Assembly (NCBI GenBank): GCA_963991775.1
Contig: CAXDRM010000058.1
Span: 1 to 8,892, forward strand
Source of the DNA: CAXDRM01 sp963991775
Lineage (GTDB): Bacteria; Pseudomonadota; Alphaproteobacteria; Rickettsiales; JABIRX01
Reading direction: 5' to 3'
Length of the DNA: 8,892 nt
Part shown: positions 1-6,331 of the stretch, piece by piece
How positions within the stretch are numbered: the first letter of the stretch is position 1
How the letters are laid out: each line of letters opens with the position of its first letter
Made by a program: the position numbers and the translations under genes
The notes under the pieces: generated by a model
Told to the model about the DNA's origin: nothing
Databases searched by the model: none
The model's input: the letters and a program-made list of their open reading frames with translations, nothing else

Positions 1-137
1 ACATTGCGTTCTGTGCGTGCTGAAATAGTTTTAATGGTAAAATTATCTTGAGGATGTTTGATTAAAAAATCTAATAATTCACCTCCAACGACTCCAAGAC
101 CAGCAATGGCTAGATTATAATGTTTGTTACTTTGCAT
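1..137 (-). CDS. hom: Homoserine dehydrogenase, N-terminal fragment (runs off the left edge)
   Basis: Reading leftward from an ATG at 137, 45 codons are visible before the window ends. Residues 9-19 read LAIAGLGVVGG, the first strand and glycine-rich turn (GxGxxG) of an NAD(P)-binding Rossmann fold, and residues 38-44 read ISARTER, matching the early strand and loop of homoserine dehydrogenases (typically VSAR followed by basic residues). That enzyme reduces aspartate semialdehyde to homoserine on the way to threonine and methionine. The start lies inside the 3' end of the upstream aminotransferase gene (11-bp overlap), so the two are probably translationally coupled. No strong ribosome binding site is visible. 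The catalytic domain and any ACT domain lie outside the window. The call rests on the N-terminus plus the neighbour; another Rossmann dehydrogenase is possible but less likely. Confidence 0.8.
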   Translation of the reverse strand, partial: MQSNKHYNLAIAGLGVVGGELLDFLIKHPQDNFTIKTISARTERN

Positions 138-1311
138 TTTGTAATAAGAATTTTTTAATATTTTTAGCTCCTTGTCTGGTACGCATGGTATTTTCAACAA
201 TAGATATGCGAATATAGCCTTCACCACCAGCACCAAAACCAGCACCAGGTGATACAGCAACATTAGCATTTTCGAGAAGTAATTTCGAAAATTCCAAAGA
301 GCTTAAATCTTGATATTGCTCCGGTAATTTTGTCCAAACAAACATGGAAGCTTCAGGAATAGTTACTTGCCAATTTGCTTGTTGTAAATTTTCGACCAAA
401 ATATCACGACGTAATTTATATTCTTCGCGAATATTAGCAATATAATCATCAGCCTCATTAATCGCTACTGTAGCAGCAATTTGCAAAGGAGTAAAAATAC
501 CATAATCAAGATAGGATTTAATTCTACCAAGCGCAGCGATTAAATCTTTGTTGCCAGCAGCAAAACCAATACGCCAACCAGCCATTGAGTAGGTTTTACT
601 AACACTGCTATATTCAATAGCTACATCTTTAGCTCCTTTAACTTGTAAGATTGATGGTGGTGGCGTATCACCAAAATAAATTTCAGCATAAGCTAGATCT
701 GAGATTATGTAGATTTTTTTATTGCGACAAAAATCTACTAGCTCCTCGTAAAATTCTAGATCAACAATTTGGGCAGTTGGATTGCAAGGGTAATTAACAA
801 TAACAGCTAAAGGTTTAGTATGTGAGGTTTCAACATGTTGTTTAAATTGCTCAAGAAATTCTCGAGGAGTTTCATGTTTGATACGTACTACATCTGCACC
901 AGCAATAATAAAACCCCAGCTATGAATTGGATAGCTCGGATCTGGTACAATAATTTGATCACCAGGGCCAGAGATGGCTAAAGCTAAACTAGATAAGCCT
1001 TCTTTTGAGCCAATTGAAACAATTAATTCGCTTTCAGGATCAAGATCAACATTAAATCTTTTTTTATAGTAATTTGCCTGTGCTTTACGCAGGCCTTTAA
1101 TGCCTTTAGAAGTTGAATAGCCATGAATATTTTCTTTTGCGACAGCTTCTGAAAGTTTGCTAATCACATTTTCAGGAGGTTTACTGGTAGGGTTACCCAT
1201 ACCGAAATCAATAACATCAAAGCCAGCTTGTCTTTTATCAGCTTTATGTTGATTTACTTCAGCAAAAACATATGAAGGTAATTGTGAGAGTCGATAAAAA
1301 TCGGTTTTCAT
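127..1311 (-). CDS. alaC: AlaC-like PLP-dependent aminotransferase (fold type I, class I/II)
   Basis: 394 residues, full length for the family. Class I/II aminotransferases move an amino group between an amino acid and a 2-oxo acid using pyridoxal phosphate; AlaC makes alanine from pyruvate and glutamate, and close relatives are often labelled LL-diaminopimelate aminotransferase. Visible hallmarks: N-terminal FGMGNPTSKPP (36-46), the NYPCNPT segment with cofactor-contacting N177, D205 in ISDLAYAE (pairs with the pyridine nitrogen), the Schiff-base lysine K239 in SVSKTYSMAGWRIGF, R247, and the carboxylate-binding arginine R368 in GYIRIS. All catalytic residues are present. The SKTYSMAGWR motif favours the AlaC branch over aspartate aminotransferase. 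The gene overlaps the following homoserine dehydrogenase start by 11 bp. The ATG at 1311 has only a weak GGAAA about 12 bp upstream. Exact substrate is inferred. Confidence 0.93.
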   Translation of the reverse strand: MKTDFYRLSQLPSYVFAEVNQHKADKRQAGFDVIDFGMGNPTSKPPENVISKLSEAVAKENIHGYSTSKGIKGLRKAQANYYKKRFNVDLDPESELIVSIGSKEGLSSLALAISGPGDQIIVPDPSYPIHSWGFIIAGADVVRIKHETPREFLEQFKQHVETSHTKPLAVIVNYPCNPTAQIVDLEFYEELVDFCRNKKIYIISDLAYAEIYFGDTPPPSILQVKGAKDVAIEYSSVSKTYSMAGWRIGFAAGNKDLIAALGRIKSYLDYGIFTPLQIAATVAINEADDYIANIREEYKLRRDILVENLQQANWQVTIPEASMFVWTKLPEQYQDLSSLEFSKLLLENANVAVSPGAGFGAGGEGYIRISIVENTMRTRQGAKNIKKFLLQNAK

Positions 1312-1348
1312 AATATTTGCAAATTTCCAAAAATTTTAAGACGTTGCA

Positions 1349-1376
1349 AATATAGATGAAGCAGGCAGCTTTTCAA
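1349..1376 (-). promoter_or_regulatory. Candidate sigma70-type promoter for the aminotransferase-hom pair
   Basis: On the minus strand TTGAAA (1371-1376) and TATATT (1349-1354) are separated by 16 bp, giving a predicted start near 1342 and a leader of about 30 nt before the ATG at 1311. It lies in the 67-bp gap after the upstream lipoprotein gene, and no convincing terminator is seen in that gap, so both readthrough and independent initiation are possible. Pattern match by eye in AT-rich DNA. Confidence 0.45.
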
Positions 1377-1378
1377 CC

Positions 1379-2173
1379 TTAAATCTCAGGTACATTGCCA
1401 AACCTATTAGATAGCGGATCACTATCAATAAGTGAGTTTAGAAAATTATTATCAATTTTTTCTATAGCTTCATTACTTCTTGAATAATTTTGACGATTTA
1501 TATCGCCGCCAGGGCCAAACTCATCAGGTGAAAGTAAATCAAATCTTTCACGATTATTATTGCTTAAATATAGTGTGTCATCACGAACTGGCTGTGGATT
1601 ATATGATCTAGTAGTTGGTGAGGAGATTTCAGGATATGATCTCACTTCATCATTGATAATTTGTTTAATTCTTTGGTTAGGGTTAACTCTTTGCTTGGTT
1701 CTTGGTGCCTGTGCTTGTGGCTTAGGCGGCGCACTTCGTGTTGGATTAGAATAATTATTAGTTTGATATGGGTAAGGGTAATTGCTTAAATTATAGCGAT
1801 TATTTGGTTGATAAGCAGTATAATAGCTAGGATAAGCAGGTGTATTAAATTGCTCTTCTGGTAAAGTATTTTGCGGAGCTCCAAAGCGTGGGTCTTGAGC
1901 AGTTTGTTGCAGAGGCTGTGTTATTTGTTGTGCTGCTTGCGCTTGTTGATATTGATTGTAATTTGGTGCTCTTACAGGAGCTTTAGCGTTTAAGTTATCA
2001 AAAATTTTGATTTCATCATTTTTGCCACGAGTAAATAATTTAGTTTCACCACCATAAGCTGCTGCTGGGTCATAGCCTAATTTATGCTGAAAAGGATATT
2101 TATTAGGATTATCATTAACATGCTGACATGATGAGAATACTAACAATATAATTACCGCATAAAATTTACCCAT
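1379..2173 (-). CDS. Putative lipoprotein, Q/N/P-rich, unknown function
   Basis: 264 residues from the chosen ATG at 2173. The frame is open to a GTG at 2182, but a strong AAGGTG Shine-Dalgarno lies 6 bp before the ATG and overlaps that GTG, so the ATG is preferred. The N-terminus MGKFYAVIILLVFSSC has one lysine, a hydrophobic stretch and a lipobox-like FSSC with C16 as the expected lipidated residue; phenylalanine at -3 is unusual but tolerated. The mature part is low-complexity and apparently disordered: Gln/Ala-rich near residues 75-95, Tyr/Asn/Pro-rich near 110-150, a Pro/Lys/Ala tract near 150-165, and an acidic tail. I recognise no enzymatic domain. It lies 1 bp downstream of a SPOR-domain lipoprotein gene, so the pair is almost certainly cotranscribed and a cell-envelope role is likely. 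Function is unknown. Confidence 0.82.
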   Translation of the reverse strand: MGKFYAVIILLVFSSCQHVNDNPNKYPFQHKLGYDPAAAYGGETKLFTRGKNDEIKIFDNLNAKAPVRAPNYNQYQQAQAAQQITQPLQQTAQDPRFGAPQNTLPEEQFNTPAYPSYYTAYQPNNRYNLSNYPYPYQTNNYSNPTRSAPPKPQAQAPRTKQRVNPNQRIKQIINDEVRSYPEISSPTTRSYNPQPVRDDTLYLSNNNRERFDLLSPDEFGPGGDINRQNYSRSNEAIEKIDNNFLNSLIDSDPLSNRFGNVPEI

Positions 2174-2174
2174 A

Positions 2175-2801
2175 TTATTCACCTTGTAAGATTAATGTTT
2201 TTGAAAAACCTCTCTTTTCAAGGCGGCGTTGAATATCAATTGCGCTAACCAAAGAGCTAATTGGACCAACTTTAACTCGGTTTAGCTCTTTAGTGCCTTT
2301 AGAGAAATTTTCGATGACGATATTGCCTACGCCATTTAATTTGGATTTGACTTTTTCTGCATTGCTACGTTTTGAGAAAGCGCCAACTTGAATGAAAAAT
2401 ACTTGATCATTTGCAGATTTTTTTGGTAGGGCAGATTGTCTTATTGGTTGATTAGCTTGAGCTGGGTTACCATATTGTCTTAAAGTATCGGCTTTTAATT
2501 TGTTGATATTATTGTTTGCTACATCATCTATCACAGGAGCAGTTCTAACTTGCTCTTTTTTTTCATCAAATAGATAATTATAGAATGTATCATTTTTGAG
2601 TTTTGGATTAGTATTTCTTACATAGGCATTTTGACCGGAGCTAGTTGGAGAAATAACCACAGGAGTACTTTCTGATTGTTGTTGAATATATTCTTGATTT
2701 TTACTTGGGACTCTTTTTTGCGCATAGATATCTTTTTTTGGCGCACAAGAATTTAATGAAACGCTAAAAAGAACTAAACTTAGAGTTATAATTTTATACA
2801 T
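2175..2801 (-). CDS. SPOR-domain lipoprotein
   Basis: 208 residues. The N-terminus MYKIITLSLVLFSVSLNSC is a lipoprotein signal peptide with lipobox LNSC (C19 lipidated). Residues 20-130 form a polar, probably flexible linker. Residues 133-205 are a SPOR domain: VFFIQVGAFSKRSNAEKV opens the first strand and helix, and LNRVKVGPIS followed by a helix with paired arginines (RRLEKRGF) closes the fold. SPOR domains bind peptidoglycan stripped of stem peptides, typically at the division septum. There is no double-psi barrel, so this is not a complete RlpA lytic transglycosylase, which pairs that barrel with a SPOR domain. ATG at 2801 with a weak GGA 8 bp upstream. It is first in a leftward pair with the lipoprotein ending at 1379. 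SPOR assignment is firm; role in division or envelope is inferred. Confidence 0.92.
   Translation of the reverse strand: MYKIITLSLVLFSVSLNSCAPKKDIYAQKRVPSKNQEYIQQQSESTPVVISPTSSGQNAYVRNTNPKLKNDTFYNYLFDEKKEQVRTAPVIDDVANNNINKLKADTLRQYGNPAQANQPIRQSALPKKSANDQVFFIQVGAFSKRSNAEKVKSKLNGVGNIVIENFSKGTKELNRVKVGPISSLVSAIDIQRRLEKRGFSKTLILQGE
2180..2185 (-). promoter_or_regulatory. Ribosome binding site deciding the lipoprotein start
   Basis: AAGGTG on the minus strand, 6 nt before the ATG at 2173. It sits inside the last codons of the SPOR-domain gene, whose TAA (2175-2177) ends 1 bp before the downstream ATG, suggesting coupled translation. It is the clearest Shine-Dalgarno in the window; most other genes have weak ones. 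Confidence 0.7.
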
Positions 2802-2849
2802 GGTTAATTCCAGACTATAAATTGCTAGTTAAAAAATTTTATATATTTT

Positions 2850-2878
2850 AACATAAAATCGGCTCTAGTTAAAGTAAA
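2850..2878 (-). promoter_or_regulatory. Candidate promoter for the SPOR lipoprotein operon
   Basis: On the minus strand TTTACT (2873-2878), a 17-bp spacer and TATGTT (2850-2855), each 4 of 6 to the sigma70 consensus, would start transcription near 2843 with a leader of about 40 nt. The 84-bp region between divergent genes must carry promoters for both directions. Several weaker boxes on the plus strand (for example TAAAAT at 2854-2859) could serve the rightward genes, but none stands out in such AT-rich DNA. Confidence 0.38.
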
Positions 2879-2885
2879 AGTTTTT

Positions 2886-3644
2886 ATGATCGACATATTT
2901 ATCTGGGTAATACTCATAATTTTAGCCCTAGGTTGGGGTAGTTTTGCAACCATGGCTGTATATCGCTTAGCCCATAATGAGCCTTGGATTGGGCGTAAGC
3001 CATATTGCACAAGTTGTAACCATATTTTGACTTTTATTGATTATATTTCGCTACTATCTTTTTTTCTTTATCGCGGTAAATGTCGCTATTGTGGTGCAGG
3101 TTATGAATATTATAAAGTATATTTTGTTACTGAACTGTCGATTTTACTTTATTTTTTACTTAATTTTTTCATCAATCATTTTAATCAAATTTTTATCATT
3201 AATACCGGGATTTTTATACCAGCCGCAATTTGGTCAATTATCTACTATAATGAAAAGATCAATAGTGAGAAAATGCTGCTTGCCATGTTTTTCTTTGCAG
3301 CCTTACTTAGAGTATATGTTGACCAGGATATTTTTAATCTGATTTATGGTGTATTATTGGCCAGCATCACAGCTTTATTTTTGCGCCATAGCTATTATTT
3401 GCTTACTGGCAAATTTAAAAAATCATTAGATTATCTCGAATATAAACCAGAAGATCGCTTTAAAGATGAAGATTTTATGGTAATTAAATTAGCAGCAATT
3501 TTAGGAGCAATATTAGGTGTGCAGTTAAAGCTATTTATAATTATTCTACTTGCTGGAGTGCTTGTCTTATTTATTAAGAAAAGCCAGCATGCTTTAGCTT
3601 TATTAGCAAATTTAGTAGCAATCTCTAGCTTGCTTTTTGTATGA
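2886..3644 (+). CDS. Prepilin peptidase-like (A24) membrane protein, probably degenerate
   Basis: 252 residues, close to the usual length for type IV prepilin peptidases (PilD/GspO), which cleave and N-methylate prepilin leaders at the inner membrane. The N-terminal domain is recognisable: a first membrane helix, GSFATMAVYRL (18-28), and two CxxC pairs (C41/C44 and C66/C69) expected to bind zinc. At least five further hydrophobic segments follow. Of the two catalytic aspartates, the first can be matched to D146 in VDQD, although the usual following LPD is NLI. The second, in GxGDxKL, aligns by hand to V199 in FMVIKLAAILG; D196 lies three residues earlier. Activity is therefore doubtful. The stop overlaps the next ATG as ATGA, implying coupling with the ABC gene. 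ATG 2886 follows only a T-rich stretch with no good Shine-Dalgarno. No pilin gene is in the window. Confidence 0.85.
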   Translation: MIDIFIWVILIILALGWGSFATMAVYRLAHNEPWIGRKPYCTSCNHILTFIDYISLLSFFLYRGKCRYCGAGYEYYKVYFVTELSILLYFLLNFFINHFNQIFIINTGIFIPAAIWSIIYYNEKINSEKMLLAMFFFAALLRVYVDQDIFNLIYGVLLASITALFLRHSYYLLTGKFKKSLDYLEYKPEDRFKDEDFMVIKLAAILGAILGVQLKLFIIILLAGVLVLFIKKSQHALALLANLVAISSLLFV

Positions 3645-5128
3645 ATAATCAATTAGTCGAGCTCAAAGATTTTTCTTTAAAATTACATGCTAAAACCTTA
3701 CTTAGCTCAATTAATTTTTCTCTTAAAAAAGGTGAGATCGTTGCACTAATTGGTGAAAGTGGTTCGGGTAAATCTTTGTTAGCAAAAGCCATATTGCGTC
3801 TTAATGATGAAAAGATTTTTAATGCTAGTAAGGGGCAAATAAATTTTGCTGGCCAGGATCTCTTAAAATTAACAGAAGAGCAATTAATTAATTTGCGTGG
3901 CTCAGAGATTGGTTTCATCACCCAAGATCCTTTTATGTCCTTAAATCCTTTACATCATGTAAAAAAGCAGATTGCAGAGACTTTACTTTTACATCAAAAA
4001 CTTAGTAAAAAAGCTGCTTTAGCTAAGGTTGAAGCTTTACTCAAACAAATAGGTTTAGCTAAGCAAGCAAGTAGCAAAGATAAGATTTATCCACATCAAT
4101 TATCAGGTGGACAAAGGCAGAGAGTAGTGATTGCTAGTGCCATCATTAATCAGCCACAGTTAATTATTGCTGATGAACCAACTACGGCGTTAGATCCAGA
4201 CACTGAAGCAGAAATTATTAATCTACTTAAGAATATTGTAAAAAATTTACAGGTAAGTCTGCTCTTTATTTCGCATGATTTAGAGTTAGTAAAATCTTTT
4301 GCTGACCGTGTTTTAGTAATGCAACAAGGTAAGATAGTTGAAGAGGGCACAGTAGCACAAATTTTTAAAAAGCCACATCATGCTTATACTAAGGCTTTAC
4401 TGGCTGCAAAACAGCTTAAACTTAATTTGGCAGAACCTAATTTTTATCCATTGCTTCAGCTTAATAAGGTTGAGTTAGGTTATCAGCAAGGTGGTTTATT
4501 TAAGAAAAAATATTTAGCTATTTTAAAAAATATTAGTTTTAAAATTAGTCAGGGTGAAACAGTTGGTTTGATAGGGCCAAGCGGCTCAGGTAAGACCAGT
4601 CTTGCTAGAGCAATTTTAGGGTTAACTAAGATTTCTTCCGGGCAGATAATCTTCAATGGATTATATTTAGATGAGTTAAGTTATGCAGCTAGAAGAAGCT
4701 TAACGCGCGATATGCAGATTATCTTTCAAGATCCTTATGCAAGTTTGAATCCTAAAATGACCATTAGGCAAATTTTAGTTGAGGGTTTAAAGGCGCATCA
4801 GATTAAACACACAGATCAGTTGCTTATTGATGCAATGTTACAAGTTGGTTTAGAGACAGAATTTTTAGAGCGTTATCCTTGGCAATTTAGTGGTGGGCAG
4901 CGACAAAGAATAGCGATTGCTAGAGCTTTATTATTATCACCAAAATTACTTATTTTAGATGAGCCAACCGCATCATTAGATAGTAGCTCTCGCGCTGAGA
5001 TTATTAAATTATTAGTTAAGTTGCAGCAGCAATATCAATTATCATATCTATTTATCTCTCATGATTTGGAGTTAGTTAAACAAATAAGCCACCGCGTTGT
5101 AAAATTGGGTAAATTTTGTGGTGCTTAA
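3641..5128 (+). CDS. yejF: Twin-ATPase ABC protein of a peptide importer (YejF-like), C-terminus truncated
   Basis: 495 residues with two complete ABC ATPase domains in one chain, as in YejF, the ATPase of the YejABEF peptide/microcin C importer. Domain 1: Walker A GESGSGKS (38-45), Q-loop Q95, signature LSGGQ (154-158), Walker B LIIADE (174-179), switch H212, then the peptide-transporter tail with HAYTKALLAA (247-256). Domain 2: Walker A GPSGSGKT (312-319), Q363, signature FSGGQ (417-421), Walker B LLILDE (436-441), H474. Linkers such as SLNPLH and EGLKAHQ resemble YejF rather than separate OppD/OppF. The second domain stops about ten residues after the switch region, lacking the 30-40 residue tail seen in domain 1 and in YejF; the last codon and the TAA lie in the arm of a palindromic element. 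Membrane and binding-protein genes are not adjacent, so the substrate is inferred only from family. Confidence 0.92.
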   Translation: MNNQLVELKDFSLKLHAKTLLSSINFSLKKGEIVALIGESGSGKSLLAKAILRLNDEKIFNASKGQINFAGQDLLKLTEEQLINLRGSEIGFITQDPFMSLNPLHHVKKQIAETLLLHQKLSKKAALAKVEALLKQIGLAKQASSKDKIYPHQLSGGQRQRVVIASAIINQPQLIIADEPTTALDPDTEAEIINLLKNIVKNLQVSLLFISHDLELVKSFADRVLVMQQGKIVEEGTVAQIFKKPHHAYTKALLAAKQLKLNLAEPNFYPLLQLNKVELGYQQGGLFKKKYLAILKNISFKISQGETVGLIGPSGSGKTSLARAILGLTKISSGQIIFNGLYLDELSYAARRSLTRDMQIIFQDPYASLNPKMTIRQILVEGLKAHQIKHTDQLLIDAMLQVGLETEFLERYPWQFSGGQRQRIAIARALLLSPKLLILDEPTASLDSSSRAEIIKLLVKLQQQYQLSYLFISHDLELVKQISHRVVKLGKFCGA

Positions 5129-5289
5129 TCGGCATAGTATGCTTGCATTTTTGTCGAGTTCAGATTGCGAGGAGCGGCACGTAGTAAAACTTCGTAAGCA
5201 CTGCAGCAATTTGATACGAGGCACTCTGCTGAAACAGTTTAGCTTAGCTAAATTGTTTCAGCAAAGGCTGCATAATATGCCGATTAAGC
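5123..5289. repeat. 167-bp palindromic element at the 3' end of the ABC gene
   Basis: The ends form a near-perfect inverted repeat: left arm GCTTAATCGGCATAGTATGC (5123-5142) and right arm 5270-5289, whose reverse complement matches at 19 of 20 positions. A second long dyad lies inside at 5227-5263. The middle contains ATTGCGAGGAGCGGCACG (5164-5181), which resembles the GC-richer cores of short interspersed repeats in many bacterial genomes. The left arm supplies the last codon and TAA of the ABC gene, so insertion seems to have replaced its native end. One frame stays open across the whole element, as is known for Rickettsia palindromic elements inserted into genes, but its 60-residue product looks like chance. 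No transposase and no clear target-site duplication were seen; mobility would depend on other loci. Confidence 0.72.
5227..5263. repeat. Internal long hairpin of the palindromic element
   Basis: Two 18-nt arms (5227-5244 and 5246-5263) flank a single T. They are complementary at 17 positions, and the remaining pair is G-T, which as RNA would be a G-U wobble. The arms begin TGCTGAAACA and end TGTTTCAGCA. The transcript would form a very stable stem just after the ABC stop codon. There is no T-run directly after it, so it is not a standard intrinsic terminator, but it could protect the 3' end or weaken readthrough. Confidence 0.75.
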
Positions 5290-5303
5290 CAATAATTTAA
5301 AAT

Positions 5304-6101
5304 ATGATTTCAGTCATTATTCCAACATATAACAGGGTTAAACTTTTACCAAGAGCGCTAGAATCAGTATTGGCGCAAAGCTATCAAGATATTGAATTAT
5401 TGGTTATAGATGATGGTTCAACAGATGAGACAGAGCAATTAATTAAAAATAACTATCCCCAAGTAAAATATCTTTATCAGCAGAATCGTGGTGTTAGTGC
5501 GGCAAGAAATTTAGGAATTAGTAGGGCTCAAGGTGAATGGCTGGCTTTTTTAGATTCAGATGATCAGTGGTTACCAGAGAAGCTTGAAAAGCAATATGCA
5601 GCATTAGAAAAGAGCAATTTACAAATTTGTCATAGTAATGAAATCTGGCAACGTAATGGTAAATTAGTCAAACAGCAGGCCAAGCATTATAAGTCAGGTG
5701 GTAATCAATTTGCGCGTTGTTTGGAATCTTGTGTTATTGGGCCTTCAGCAATAGTGGTGCACCGAGATGTATTTAAAGAGTTAGGCATATTTGATGAAGC
5801 TTTGCCGGCCTGTGAGGATTATGATATGTGGCTTAGAATTTGTGCCAAATATCAGCTAGCATTTTGTAGTGAAGCGCTATTAATAAAACATGCTGGTAAT
5901 TGGCCGCAGCTTTCGTTAAAATCTGGTCCCCTAGATAAATATCGGATTTATGCGTTAAATAAATTATTAAATTTTACTAATTTAACCGAAGAACAGCGGC
6001 TGCTTACTCAGCAAATGTTGCAGGCTAAATTAGATATTTATTTAGCAGGTTGTAAAAAATATAATAAGCAGTTAGAAGCTGAATTTTTTAAAAATTTATA
6101 G
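5304..6101 (+). CDS. Glycosyltransferase family 2 protein
   Basis: 265 residues. GT2 enzymes transfer a sugar from a nucleotide donor to a growing surface glycan, usually on the cytoplasmic face of the membrane. The GT-A fold is clear: MISVIIPTYNR at the N-terminus, nucleotide-binding VIDDGSTDET with D36/D37, the NRGVSAARNLGI segment (61-72), the metal-binding DxD equivalent in FLDSDDQWLP (D84, D86, D87), and the acceptor-site EDYDMWLRI (171-179), whose acidic pair is the likely location of the catalytic base. No membrane segment is evident, and the C-terminal 55 residues are helical and lysine-rich. It begins 14 bp after the palindromic element, with only a weak AT-rich ribosome binding region. 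No other surface-polysaccharide gene is adjacent, so donor and acceptor are unknown. Confidence 0.95.
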   Translation: MISVIIPTYNRVKLLPRALESVLAQSYQDIELLVIDDGSTDETEQLIKNNYPQVKYLYQQNRGVSAARNLGISRAQGEWLAFLDSDDQWLPEKLEKQYAALEKSNLQICHSNEIWQRNGKLVKQQAKHYKSGGNQFARCLESCVIGPSAIVVHRDVFKELGIFDEALPACEDYDMWLRICAKYQLAFCSEALLIKHAGNWPQLSLKSGPLDKYRIYALNKLLNFTNLTEEQRLLTQQMLQAKLDIYLAGCKKYNKQLEAEFFKNL

Positions 6102-6317
6102 AGGATCTCTCGGTATAAAGTAAAAGTTTCTACTCAGTACAGCGCTCGAGAACCGAATAAACTTTTTAAGTTCCTTGTATGCATATAATTATTAAACCAA
6201 CCTTGCACTTCAGCACGCTCAGTGGCCTGTTGGTGCTAAATATTTAGGACCCTGAGCTTGCCGAAGGGCCGCTTGAGTCTGAGGCATTTTTTAAAGTTGA
6301 TACGGTGCTCAAGAACC
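6102..6317. repeat. Non-coding mosaic of degenerate short interspersed repeats
   Basis: This gap between the glycosyltransferase and the phosphorylase operon carries no gene I can support. It has patches that look like worn copies of short dispersed repeats: GGATCTCTCGG just after the stop (from about 6103), GCTCGAGAACC (6144-6154) echoed as GCTCAAGAACC (6307-6317), and CCTGAGCTTGCCGAAGGGCC (6251-6270). The reverse complements of CCGAAGGGC and CTCGAGAACC recur at the right edge of the window, supporting one repeat family. GC content is locally higher than in the genes. A 5-bp hairpin at 6160-6172 is too weak to call a terminator. Confidence 0.55.
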
Positions 6318-6325
6318 TATATAAA
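6297..6325 (+). promoter_or_regulatory. Candidate promoter of the phosphorylase-SPL-SDR operon
   Basis: TTGATA (6297-6302), a 17-bp spacer and TATAAA (6320-6325), each 5 of 6 to the sigma70 consensus. The predicted start falls at about 6331-6333, practically on the ATG at 6332, so the transcript could be leaderless, which fits the absence of a good Shine-Dalgarno. The spacer contains the GCTCAAGAACC repeat remnant. Prediction by eye. Confidence 0.45.
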
Positions 6326-6331
6326 AAGAAT

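Noticed and set aside
1312..1378. Terminator between the lipoprotein and aminotransferase genes
   Set aside because: Only a 4-bp AAGC/GCTT stem is present without a following T-run, so no terminator is called.
2825..3652. Short open frames on either strand inside the prepilin-peptidase gene
   Set aside because: They lie within a gene with clear family motifs, and their products have no recognisable features.
2886..5128. Type IV pilus or type II secretion locus
   Set aside because: Only a degenerate peptidase homologue is present; the neighbours are an ABC ATPase and lipoproteins, with no pilin, secretion ATPase or secretin.
5253..5278. Outward promoter for the glycosyltransferase inside the palindromic element (TTGTTT and TAATAT)
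   Set aside because: The spacer is only 14 bp, and a 17-bp spacing leaves a poor -10 box.
5118..5300. 60-residue open frame across the palindromic element
   Set aside because: It overlaps the ABC gene end, consists almost wholly of inverted-repeat sequence, and has no recognisable domain or ribosome binding site.
6160..6172. AACTT-TTT-AAGTT hairpin as a terminator for the glycosyltransferase
   Set aside because: The stem is only 5 bp, all but one pair A-T, and no T-run follows.
6305..6331. GTG start adding nine residues to the phosphorylase-like protein
   Set aside because: The added residues derive from repeat DNA and the promoter spacer, and the family's first strand begins at the ATG at 6332.
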